Assembly (NCBI GenBank): GCA_034509425.1
Contig: JAVTVJ010000040.1
Coordinates: 5,257,001 to 5,321,000 of the forward strand
DNA length: 64,000 nt
Reading direction: 5' to 3'
DNA from: Eopsaltria australis
Taxonomy: Eukaryota > Chordata > Aves > Passeriformes > Petroicidae
In this document: positions 12,101-24,590 of the stretch, one piece after another
Layout: every line of letters begins with the position of its first letter
Numbering within the stretch: the first letter of the stretch is position 1
Notes under the pieces: generated by a model
What the model was told of the DNA's origin: nothing
Database searches by the model: none
What the model saw: only the letters and a program-made list of their open reading frames with translations
Translations under genes and position numbers: made by a program

Positions 12101-13799
12101 TGTGTCACACAAACTGCTCTTTCAATGGACAAGACAAAGAAATTCGTCTTGACATTCATATCAATTAGCTACAGGTACAAAAGACGAATCCAAAAAAAAG
12201 AGGCTCCTTCTAAGACTGAAGTTACAGATGCTAAGGAGGGTAAACAATTGCATCTGAGATAACATTCAAAAGAGTTTAAGTTCCCTGTTAATCTGAGAAG
12301 GTCCTGGAATTCCAACGACAACATCACTTGCTGTCATGATTTCAGGAAGATTAATGAAAATGTATCTCAGTGTGGTATATCACCAAAGCAGACAACATTT
12401 GAGGTGCTTACTTTGCTCCAGCATTACTGAATTTAAAAAAGCAAGCAAGCAAACAAGAAAATCACCTTCGTTATCCTTGTGTTGATTTAGCTGTCTTCAT
12501 TATTTTATGGAGAATTTACTTCAAAACATTTTTCAAAACTTCTATCAGTATATTGCTACTTTTCCCCTGATACATATATTTATGCCCTTGTGCAGAGCTT
12601 CAGCAATTATTTAGAAGGCGAGAATAGAAAAACAGACTACCTGTAGTCCTGACTTGCAAAGTACATGTTTCAGCTGTCAACTCATTGACTGGTCACTTCA
12701 CTCTTTTTTTTTAGGCTTTGATCATTAAAGCTCTCCCAGTGGCCTCAGGTACATGTTCAACCAGAAAGGAGATAGAATTAGCCTTAAAGATAGAAACACT
12801 CAGTCTCAAAGAAGAGATTCTCATCATGCTCCAGCAAGTTTTTCTGCTTTACAGTGAGTTATTCTGCTTTATCTAACTCTAGATATCCGTGCTAAGTCAC
12901 ACTAACAGATCAGCTGATGGTTTTGCATGGGAGTTACAGAGATTTGTAGCAGACTGAAAAATACTCACACTGACAATTCATTCTTGTTTATATCCCTGAG
13001 GACATTATCCATCAAAATAAACACCATGATATTTATGTTGCTTAGATTAAGACAGAAAGAGATCTAAGACTGTAATGTGTTAGGGACATTTGAATTTGGC
13101 CTGGAGGAACAGAAGAATAACTGTAGAAAGGACACATCCCTCATCAAAATGTGGATGAAAAACTCATGTTGATGCTAGCTTTATATCCTAGTTTATTAGA
13201 ACCAGTTATGAAAAATTAAATGAATTGGATCAGCAAAAAGGGCTTCAAATTTATATCGCTAAAAATAATCCATGCATGTTTTGATATCATCATCAACTAA
13301 TATCTGTTACGTGCTTTCTGGGAAATTAAACCTGAAAGAAGTTCTGTACCATCATGAACCCAAAACAAACTATTGCAAAGCAGTTACATTTTAAAAATAG
13401 ATAACAATCAAAAATAATTATAATCACAATTTGTTCTGATCAATCCTGCCACTCATATATACACATCTAATTTTTTTTCCCTTTTGTCAAGTGATTTGAA
13501 ATGTATCAGCTGCTTCAAACACATTGCAATCACTTCATTTTACAATGCAACACAGCATGATGCAATGGAACCTAAAAAATTCTACAATGTATGTCTGTAC
13601 AAAGAAGTGCTATAGTATTTTTTTCAAAACTGGGCCTTTAAGACTCCAAAAGTATCCATCTATCCTTTTTGTTTGCTTCTTCTCTTCCAGGGACATTCAT
13701 CAGAGAGAGTTCCTCCCCAATACCAGGAGGAGAGGACAAGACACTCTTCTCCTGCTTCAAGCAGCTGTACTTCCAAAGTGAAAAAGTCCTGGTTCTAGT
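9101..13799. other. AT-rich unique sequence, no gene seen
   Basis: Only short overlapping frames are present (up to 106 codons), none recognised. A small (AAGC)n-like run lies at about 12441-12459. No interspersed repeat was identified. Confidence 0.5.
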
Positions 13800-14022
13800 G
13801 GACTGAATTATTTAGTCTAAAACAAAGAGGTTCTATACAGATAGAAAAACATGTGTGTTGAATGACAAACGAAGTCTTATTTACTGAATGTATTAAAAAT
13901 TGTTTTTCCAGACACATTTCATCAAAGCAAAGCTCCATCCTTGGGAAAACAGCTATATTCACAATCAAGACAGATGTACAAGTCATGTGAAATAAGGCTG
14001 CCACTGGACTGAATTATTTAGT
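13800..14022. repeat. 17-bp direct repeat flanking 189 bp
   Basis: GGACTGAATTATTTAGT occurs at 13800-13816 and again, identically, at 14006-14022. The 189 bp between show no poly(A) or poly(T) end and no recognised repeat. The arrangement resembles a long target-site duplication or a small local duplication followed by divergence. Confidence 0.7.
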
Positions 14023-17000
14023 TGTTTGCTAGAGACTTGATCAAATTCAGCCTCTGTGTAAACAGACAAAATTAAATAGGACACAGTTCGAGATGTTCTA
14101 CATCCTGATTCAATTTGATCACCTGTGTGCATCAGATCTTTGGAAATGTTAGTGTAAAAATGTCCTTATAGTGAATGTAAACTTGTGGGTACATTTTGGA
14201 TTAAATAGTCCATAAGACTCAATAGCATAATTTAGAAAAAAAAACAATAATCAATCACACATGCATAAAGGAGACTGAATTTCTAATGTAGTCAACCCTG
14301 GAAAAGTCTGTCTTTTGACAAATAAATGCAAGTGTATTTTCAACAACACATTCCTTTTCTTGGAAAGGTGAAGACTTATTCTCATTATAAATCTAGATTG
14401 GAAAAATTTCCTTTCTTTAACATTAACTGTCTTCTTAAATACATTTCTAATTTACTGACTGCATTCCAACTTGTTGCTCCAACAGATTATTCTGTATTTT
14501 AGAAAACTGCCCTTTTCTGTGACACATGTTCGTCCAAGTAACAGAAGATATTGGAGAAATTGCTCATAGATGAGTGGAATGCTTGAGAAGCATAAATGTA
14601 TTTAAAGATTCCCAAATATGATATCTAAACGATATCTAAATATAGTCTTTTCATATTGAGCCACCCCATTATTCTGTTGCAGATGAATAAATGGTTTACT
14701 AGTTTGAGTAGCCAGTATTTTATTATTGTTTTAGATTTTCATTACTTCATGTTGACAGTTGCAGTTTTTGCATCACATACCACATAATTTTAGTTCTGTG
14801 TGATCACAGCAATATGTTATTACACTATTTAACAGTTTCAGTTTTAGCTCTTCATTACCCACAAGATCATAAAATGCAATTAAATGAAGTGTGAAACTTT
14901 ACAGAAAAGGAATAATCTTGCCATTTTCTCCACATCTCTAAATCAGTTTGCTTAACTTGGTGAGAAAATGAAATCATAAAGATTAAAATATGACTCCACA
15001 AATTTTATATCATGCTTACAAGATTTATAATAGTGATGAAGGATGTATTGTATGACTGCAGTTGTTGCCAAGCACTAAGAATATTGTTTCTGTGGGGTTT
15101 TTACCTCAACAAAATGTATCTGTGCTTGCACTAAAGCAAGAACCATGAATGACTCACCGAGTTTTAGGAAAACATTGTGAGGATGAAAACTCCTATTAAA
15201 AGAGAAGTGTGCTCACTAACCAGTGGTCTTAACAGATGTTGATTGCACTGTCAGCTAACATATCTCTTCTAAAGAAAAGAAAAAGCTGAAGATGACAGAG
15301 AGCTCCTGATAACTAAACCTGACCAAAGGCATTAAGTAGCTATAGTAGTAGTTTGGCAGTAGTGTTTCACTAGAGGAGACTGGTGTTCAGCTGAGAAGCT
15401 AGGATGAAGTTTCAACAAGTTTTCCCTGGAAGATCACTTGATGTAGCTCAACACAACAAGATGAAGAGGTGGGCCTGCTGCCCACCTAGTACCTAGTAAC
15501 AGAATAGGCGATTGCAAGAGAAAAGTCACATTTTGTGTGCATACTAATCCTAACAATTTGCCAGTAGAGAAAGTGCAAGGAAATGTTTGTAACACTGTAA
15601 AGTTTTTTTGCAGGAAAATGGATTGGTATTGCATTTAGCAAACCAACATCTGTGAAGCTGGTGAAGGTCAGCATGAGAATAAGTAGAAATGATCCCAGCA
15701 GTACTTTTCTGTGCAGACTGAGAGGCACCAAGTTCCTTTAGTTATTAAAATGCTATAAATGCATAGAAGCTCTTCTCCAATTGTGGCCCCCCCTCAAAAT
15801 AAAAATGTGGATGTGTCTGGATAAAGGGCTGAAAAAGGGGTCCTAAGTCTCTACCACAGAAACTGGGTAAGTTCCTTTAGACTGCACATGAAAGCCTAAA
15901 GTCCATCATCTAATCAGTTGAGCAGTGAGTAATGTACAAAAGCCAAGAGTGTGTAGCAGTTTACCCTTGTCCTGAATGGTACAAAATTCCATATTAAAAC
16001 TGTGTCCATAACACAAGAAAACAGGAAGTGCATGCATAGAAATTTTAATCACATTACTGAGACTTATTCAGTACAAAACTGTTCAGATTTTTTTTGTTTT
16101 CTTTTTCATAACAATTAAGGTTCTTAGATTAGACTCTTGAAATGTCAAATATGTTAACAATCAATTAATTCGTTAATATAGGGACAGTAATTTTTTTGTC
16201 CAAAACAAGATTTTGAGTGTAAAATGGCCAAACAGCCTGATAGCCTGGGCCAGTGGCAGAAACTGTTAGCACAAGGAGGAACTCTGACCAAAGATTAAGA
16301 CAAATCAATCAATTGCAAATTTTTACCATGCTCAAATCAGGGATACAAAGTATTAATAGAGAACTTGAGTGATAAAGCAAAACTTTTTTGAACTTTAGCT
16401 TCTACCAGAAAAAGGAACATTTCAAAGGAATTAGAGTTTACATCCTTAATAGATAATCCTTAGCAAGACCACCCTATCTGAATTACCATAAACAACAATT
16501 AAAGAATTGAGTGCCTGATCTTCCAAAACTACAATAATAAATTATAGTATATAAAATATAATATACCATTGTACAGCTCTTATCTTATTGTCAAAAGCGT
16601 TTTGAAATAATGCTCCAAAGTCAGTAGTTTTTGAGAGTCCACTAAAGTAAACAGAATACATGTTTTCACCTCCCTAAATTTACTTGACACATGTAGTGTG
16701 GAAACACTGTAGGTGACTCAGTCACTAATGTAGCAGAAAGACATGCAGTTCTGATTATAATTTTTAGTCCCAACAGTGATTATCTAAAGCTGTAAATAGT
16801 GACAAAATTCAGTCTCTCATTGGCCAGAACTTTGAAAATCTCTGTAGTGTTAGCAGTGTGTACAAACATTCTAGTTAAAGGGAATGCAATGCTTCAAAAC
16901 TGAGAAGCTTTTCCAAAGCACCCATTTTCTCACCATGTGGTAGACAAGTTAGTCCTTTTACAGAGGATATTCTGGCACTATAGATTGCCTTTAGCAAAAG

Positions 17001-20000
17001 GATACAATCTCAGTTATGAAACTAGTTATACAAAATATCAACCACCCCCTCAAGGTCAAAATACCACTGAATATGCTAATACGTGATGTACAATTAGCCA
17101 GACTGCATACAGGCTTTCATTATGCTCTTTAAGGATGACACTGTTACCTCTACTTTTTTTGTCACAAAATTGTCCAGCTGCCCTGAGAATAGCACAACTG
17201 CTGGGAGTGAGGGGAATGAACATGATGAATACAGCATCACCTACTTAATATCTGTTATTCTGCATTACTCCCTACTGTGCATGAAGAGGAAATGGAGTTC
17301 AATGGAAATAATAATTAGAGAAACTGCATTCAAAACCCAGCATAATTCTATTGTATGTATGCATTTTTGTATCACCAATGGATATTTTAACATCCCAGTT
17401 TCATTTATTCTTCTCTCATCTAGTAGTAAACATCCAATGCACACGGCTTCCTTTGGAATCTACTTTATAGATAAAAAGCAGTATTTCACATTTAAGACTC
17501 AATCTACACAAATAAATAAAGAAAAAAAGGGATTTAAAAAAAAAAGCTTCCTAAATTACAGTAATTGTAATGAAAAAAATCGGTAAGCAGTTTTAAGCAG
17601 TCCAGTTACTGAAAATAATTTTGTTTCTCTTTCTTAAAATTTCTTACTTTACAAGAGTCAGGAAGGGATTTGTAATTTCAGGTACTAGGTAGATCAAATC
17701 TATAGCATTTACAATTTCAAATAAACTTTAAAAACACGTATCCTGTGTCATTATATGTCACAGGCTATTTAATATATTTCATTATAACTACTTGTTTCAT
17801 ATCATCCTAAAAAATTAATTTTTTTCCATGTTTATACTCTTTGGAGTACATACATAAATGTATAGTGAAGTCTACAAAACACTGCCTGACATCGACCTCT
17901 TTATATAGTCCAAAGAGAAGTCAATTACCGGGAGCATTGACTGGTATTTTACCACCTACTTGTTTTAGTGTCATGTCTTCACAAACAAAATATATAAACA
18001 GAATCAGCTTTCACTGATGTATCATGAGCTGTAATCCTAGAGTTGGCTTAAGAGAATGCCCTTCTCATAAGACAACCATTCTAATGGCTTTTGCATTTAA
18101 ATTACCTAATACTGCCTAAGGGTGATTTAGATCATCTTGGAGGATCAGACCAATGCATACAGACCTAAAACGATGTCATAAAAGTGGCACAAGAGAGTTG
18201 TGTACACATCTTAATCCTCATCACTGAAAATACAGAGAAACAATATCAAACAGCTATTTCATCCTAATAGTATTTTCTTTCATATAAGAATTTTAGTTAG
18301 ATTTATTAGGTCATAAGAGCAAGAAACTAGGTTTGCCAACCAAATTAGATGTCATTCTGCTATTATGATTATTTCTGTAAATGACAAGAAGAAGACAAGA
18401 AAACATTAGCATAAAATGAGATTAAGTAATAGGCCCTATTTTTTCCCATATCAACTCAAACATGAAAAAGCTAAATTGTTACTAAAAAACTGAAGTTATC
18501 TAACAATACTTAATAAAGGATTTCTTACGGTTTTAATATAAAACGGTATTTCAGCATAGTAACTAGGATTTTGCCTACCTTACTATAATTTCACCAAGTT
18601 AGGATATGGCAGCACATTAGCAAGTAGTGAAGAGCTATGGGAGTGGATCTGTAAAGAACTGGTGATAAGAGTTAAGTCCAGAAGAGGCTGTTTCAAATGG
18701 TGCCCAGCTTCATTTCACCTCAGAAGAATTTAATCTATGTACTTTGGGACCTTGGGACGGTGTGTATACAAGTGGAGAGCTATGTGGAAATTCTCTATGA
18801 AAATGAACTTCTGCTCTAAACCAAAACACTAATGCATGTAATTTAAACATGGTGCAACCCATGACTTTGGAAAACTGCTCTTTAAGCCTTCTAAATAACC
18901 TAGCGCTTAGAAAACCAGACCTGAACTGAGTTTTACAATATCTGTGGTCTTCTAACCAATGGATGGTTAGATTTAAAAAAAGAGGAGATTCACGAATTTG
19001 CTAGTCATTTTCTCCAGTAGTTAATAGGGATCTACTACTGCTGCAATACTTAAATTTAATTTATTAACCTAATACCTTAGAAATTAACATCCAAAAGGAT
19101 GCAAATTGAGCAAATACTATACACATGTAATACCACCAGTATCCATTTCCATCTCATAATCCTGGCACACTGCATGGAAAATTTCCAACAGATCATCAAC
19201 AATTGTGATATATTACAGGCAATGCTATAGGCTAAAGCAAAGCAAAGTTGATATATGTTAATTATATATGTTAATTTTAAATACTATTTCTATATGCCTT
19301 TGTATTTTCTAAAAATGCATTTTACTACAGATAAACCAAAAATTATTTCAAAATAATATTGACATGAACTTCTGAAATATTATATTTCCAGTAAATTCTG
19401 GCATCTTATACACCTTTAGGGCTTAATTCTCCAATTTGAAGGCTTTCACTCACTCCTTTTATGAAGTCTTTCTAAAAGTACATCCATCAACACAAATGGT
19501 GAATGAGAGTGATGCAGTAAAAAGATGACAAGTAGATGTAGCTTGATGCCTAAAACTTCTGTACTACAGCGATAAACAAAGCGTCCAGAAATTCCTTGAA
19601 ACTGCCAAAACTTTGTCCCCATGCCTTTAATTGTAAACTGTTTCTCATTATGCTTTACCAGTAGCATAAAGGGACCTTCAAACAGACGTAAAAAGTATCC
19701 AGTTGCAGTGATTATTGCAGTGCACAGTTACATGCCAGTGTACTTTGGCTGGAGTCACAAAAGCAAAATTCTTGTAAATCTAAGCATGAGCAGTCCACAA
19801 CCAGATTTTCAATTGCTGAAGTAGTTGCAAGCTTCAATCATACGTGTGTATCAAATCAGCAATATTATATGTTATGAAAATTACACTACAAGGTAAAACC
19901 TCTAGTTTTATGCTTCTTTTATGTAAAGAGTGTGAGGAAATTAGGACACAATACTGCTCTTGTAACTGGGTATTGAATAATAAGAGAAATAATTTGTTAA

Positions 20001-23000
20001 AAAAATAAACTACTTTAAAGAACTCAGTTAAAAATGAGAATAGCAGAAAGGCTGAAAAATTAAGCAAATTATTTGATCAATTGTTTATGTGACATTTTGA
20101 GGCTATAACATTTTACAGAAATGCAAATTATTGGTACCTTAATTAACAGTAATTTCATAGTCAATCACTTTGTACCAGTTAGTGGATACTGTACTACTTT
20201 GTGGACAGAAAAAATGGATGCAGTATTCCACATTCCAGTAGCGAGTTTAATAACACAGATGACAAACATTGCATTGTCTCTTATTCTTAGATAGTACTTC
20301 TTTATTTATCTTTATATTGCTGTTTTCTACCTATGAATGAAATCTGTGTGGGAGGAAAAATGTGATTTTCAAACAGTTAAGGATCAGCCACACAAAAAAC
20401 CAGGATTATGACTTTGAACAGGACTGTGCTCACAACAGAAGCAGATTGGGGCTATCTATTACCTGTTATCTGTGCATACACTGAGCAGGCGGGCTGCTGT
20501 CATCTCTTATTTACTTGTTTTCTGCAATTCATTATACAAGGGGTCTTTCCTAGGCAAAATACAAACTTCTAGAAGAGGAAGAGGTACGTAATAAACATCA
20601 GCTTATGCCTATTACCAATATCTGAAAATCAGAAGAACCAAAAAAAAAACCAGAGAGCTTCCTTATTAGGTAACATAAAAATAATATATTTTACATGAAA
20701 AGCTTGATCTACACAGAGAACAGTAAAATGATGCCATGTTAGTAATAGAAATGTTACACTACTAACTACTTCCATTTGAAGACTATCCACAAAACATTGA
20801 CCAGGTTGCTAATTATGAAAGAATAAATTCATCTCCAGCATAACACCATCATTGTCACAGAACTTGTCACAAGTTGTCACACCAGATAAATTTGACTGAG
20901 CATTAAAATGCTCATCACTGTAATTATGATTTTTCTTTATAAAAATTCATTGAGAATGATCTGAACAAAATTACTCTATGACTGATTACAGCTCATGAAT
21001 TTACATGACAATCAGCAGGAATAATCAGATCCAGTTAACAACATGTAAGTGAATACACTGAAAAATAAAAAAGCTCAGTAATTGGATATACAGAGTAGGG
21101 GTGTAACAGATTTAAGAAAGTTTGGGTTGTTTTTCTTATTTGTAAATCACATGATAAATACATACATTTTTCTTAAGACAAACGTACTTTTCATTATTGT
21201 GGAAGCCCTTAAAATACAGCATGTTGAAAACATTCTTCCAGGACTGTAGCTACTTCTATATAGAAGGAATGAAAGAATTCAGTCTTCAAAAAATGAAGAT
21301 GAAATCTTCTGTTTGAGTGCCTATGTTAATATTCCTCAAAATATGTCCAAGCCTACTATAAGTCTTTACCCCTCCTCAACTATAAAGGTTTGCAAACACT
21401 TCAGGTAATATCAGCCCTTAGCCTCTCTTGGTGAAGTATATAATTTAATCATTATTTGTTTTGACTGTTCTTTATTTAGCTCAACAGAAGAGTTCAATCC
21501 TATCTCACCCAGGTTCTCAGCACTCTAATAGCGACATTTCTTTCTGAAATTCAGTGAGCAGCCTGATTATAGCTGTCAGATGTTACTTGTTTTCCCTCAC
21601 ATTGAATTTTTTTTTGTTGCTTTACTTATGATGCGCTGTGATAGACGTATTGACAAAAGCAAAGTTGCCAAGTTTCTCTTTACAGCTGCAACAGAAGGAA
21701 ATTACTTCCCATGTTTCAAGATTTCTAAGGAAAATAAAAGAAAGTTTTTCCTTTGATTATTCCTTAGTTTTAGTCTCAAATTCAGATCTCAAGTATTCCT
21801 GTACTTCAGGGATGCAAGTATCAGAGACCACCTTTAAGTTCAGCACTCAATCTGATGAAGTCCTGATATGGGCTCTAGAAAGGATCTTCATCACATCCAA
21901 ATCTCCCAAAAATACTTGGTGGGCTCCTGATCAAAACATCTCTCTTAACTCCATGTCACTTAATCTCAGTCTAAGTTTTATATGCAGTGGTGTTAGGATT
22001 GTTCACAAGAAGAGAAGCTCTCCCTTTCTTTTTGCCTTAAATTCTGAAAGCCCTGTCATTTTGAGTTAGAATTAATCAAACACCCATCTTTGACAGCCAT
22101 GGTTGACAAATAATACCTGTATCCTCATAATAAATCTTTAAAATTTAGATATTCATACACAATTTCCTATAACTTTGAAAGTGTAAACCTCTAATGCTCT
22201 GAATCTTTCATGCTAGACACTACAAAAATAAGAATCAATCACACTTCACAAGGAAACCTCTCCAAGTCTTCATTTTGCTGAGACCCTGGATCACTTCCTT
22301 ATTTCTTTTTATAATCCATATATTTCTATTAAACATTGGCAGAAAAAAAATCTCAAACCCTCATTTAATTTTTTTAATTAATAAATAAAATAATGGTAGT
22401 AACAACAGCTCTTCTTATATCTCTAGAGACAGCTACCAAAACCTCTCCTTGTCAGAGGATACGTTGAACATAAACCTTCAACATCCACACATCAGAAAAT
22501 TTTTGTTGCAATGTAATACTTGCAGGGTCAAAGCAGTGGCATCATATAGTTTATAGCATAATATAGATTAAATCAGATGTATGAAACTAATGAGAATAAT
22601 AGGACTTCTTACATGTAATGCAATTGGGATGCATCAAACTTTGAAGATCACAAGTCTGATAGGAAATCTTATTCAATCCACTGAGTACACAACAAAGCAT
22701 CATGGACAACCTGGACATTTATAATTATAGCTTGTGCTAATGGAGTCTCCACATACTCAGCTGAAGCACAACAATTCCTGGTCATATCAAAAAGCTTATC
22801 TATTCCATAAGTTCCAAGAGGAACTCAAGTCTATTTATTAATGTGTATCAACCAGATGCAAACCCACCACCCACAATGTCGCTAAGTCCTTCTATTGTCA
22901 GCAGTTTAATTATCTCCACATATGTAACAAAGAAAAAATACACCTTTTTTTGTTAGATTATCTCTAAATCTGTAGTAAAAAAACACAGAATAGAAAATGT

Positions 23001-23989
23001 TTTGTTAAACAGACTCTTTAAAAAGAAACAGCCACTGCTCTTGATAAAGTGCTGTCCACTGGAATTCTTTGGGTTGTAATTCTTTGTTGTAGCCAAAGAT
23101 TATCCGCTCAGTGATTTTCATGAGCTTCATAAATCCTTGCTCTATTTTCTATCTTGTACTCTAAACCAATTCTTGTTCTTGATGTAAAACTAAAAGGTAA
23201 ACATACAGAAAACCTCATAGAGATACCTTGTGTTTCATATTGATGAAGTGCAGCTCAAGGGTCTCCAAAAGAATTTACTCTGAGTTCAAATATCAAGGTT
23301 ATTTGTGACTGTATTCTACATCCTCTTCTTCTAAAATACTTTCAGTGTAGCATATAAACATTATTGTGTATAAACTCATACATGTTTGCAAGATAATGCC
23401 TCTAAACTACCTGCAAAAAAATCCCTGCAGTTCCCAAATCTGAGCAGGTACTGATCACCTTATATAGACACTACCTTGGCACCACCCTCATCAGCTTACC
23501 TACAATACGCACACAGACAAAATTCAAACGGGCAAGATAACAATGAAACAAAACTGGCCTTGATAACAAAATGGGATAAGTTGAGCAAAGATACCCTGAC
23601 CACCTACTCTAAGAAGGAAGCTATCCATATCTCTGTTTCAAGGGTAGAGAAGATTAGATGAGAGGGTATCTGATTTATTTTGATGATTCTATTTTTCTGA
23701 AGATAGGCAGAATTATAAGTAGTTTTGGGTTTGGGTTTTTTCCCCCCAAAACTACTCCTACAATTAGCTGGAGAAGGCAGGACTCTATGTGAAGATCAGA
23801 AGGGCAGGAGAGCAGTTCAGGTTTTAGACTGCTTGAAATACAAAAGGTTGAATAGATGTGACTTATTGCAAGTATTATGATTTTATGTAAGTTGTACATT
23901 TCTTAACACAACAGTGAGAAATAAAGAAAATATTACATCAAAACTAAGTGACTATTAATACTAACAACAAGATTATAGTGTTCCTGCTT
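14023..23989. other. AT-rich unique sequence, no gene seen
   Basis: This is the longest stretch without a confident repeat. The largest frames are 154 codons (17122-17586) and 143 codons (21638-22069). Both are rich in Ser, Lys, Phe and Ile as expected of translated AT-rich DNA, and show no domain, signal peptide or repeat pattern. Small low-complexity runs and an 11-13 bp tandem dimer near 19250-19275 are present. No RNA gene was recognised. Confidence 0.5.
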
Positions 23990-24050
23990 TGGTACAGGGT
24001 GTTGAACTAGATGACCTTTTGAAGTTCCTTACAGCCCTATTCTCTATAAA
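23990..24050 (+). mobile_element. CR1: CR1 LINE 3' tail
   Basis: GGTGTTGAACTAGATGACCT followed by TTGAAGTTCCTTACAGCCCT matches the terminal GGTTGGACTAGATGACCTTT...GGTCCCTTCCAACCC block of CR1. It closes in a decayed CTATTCTATGATT-like terminus. Only about 60 bp remain, so this is a very short, 5'-truncated plus-strand copy. Confidence 0.75.
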
Positions 24051-24532
24051 TATTAAATTAAACTAGAAATTCATCAGGGCAGTGACTCTCAGTATTGAAC
24101 TAATTATAAATCAAATTAGCCACCAATAATAGTCAATCCTTATTTAGTCTAAGGAATCGTCTGCCTCTCCAATTATAAATCTTAACTAAAGAATTCTACC
24201 AAAGCAAATAAAAGCTGGAGTTTAAATAGGTAAGTAAATTAATAATGGGACCAAATCATTTAATGCCTATGATGCAGCCAGATGTTATAAAGTTAACAAT
24301 TATAAAGTCTTTTTTTTACACACTGATCAGTTTGCATAGGTACATCTTTCCTTCTCTTCTTTTAAGGTAAAAGACTGCTCTCTTTTCTTCACAAAAAGTC
24401 ATATAGAAAAATGGTTACAGATTTAGGACTACAGCTAGCATTATTACAAAATTATACTTAGGAATAATTGAACCTCCACAATATTTTGTTTTCACCATTT
24501 GCATTACAAAAAAATATAAACAAGGTAATCTG

Positions 24533-24590
24533 GGGGCAAATTCTGGTGTTATTGTAAATAACTACCTAATTCATATTGATTCTTTGCATG
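24533..24590. repeat. Possible ancient palindromic repeat relic
   Basis: GGGGGCAAATTCTGGTGTTA followed by TTGTAAATAACT and a decayed ATTGATTC resembles the GGGCCAAATTCTG...TGTAAAT...ATTGACTTC order of old short repeats common in non-avian reptiles. The match is short and diverged. Confidence 0.3.

Noticed and set aside
17122..17586. 154-codon open frame as a gene
   Set aside because: Amino-acid make-up follows AT-rich DNA, no motif or homologous family is apparent, and the C-terminal Lys/Asn run derives from A-rich low-complexity sequence.
21638..22069. 143-codon open frame as a gene
   Set aside because: No domain or family is recognised, and a frame of this length is plausible by chance in 64 kb.
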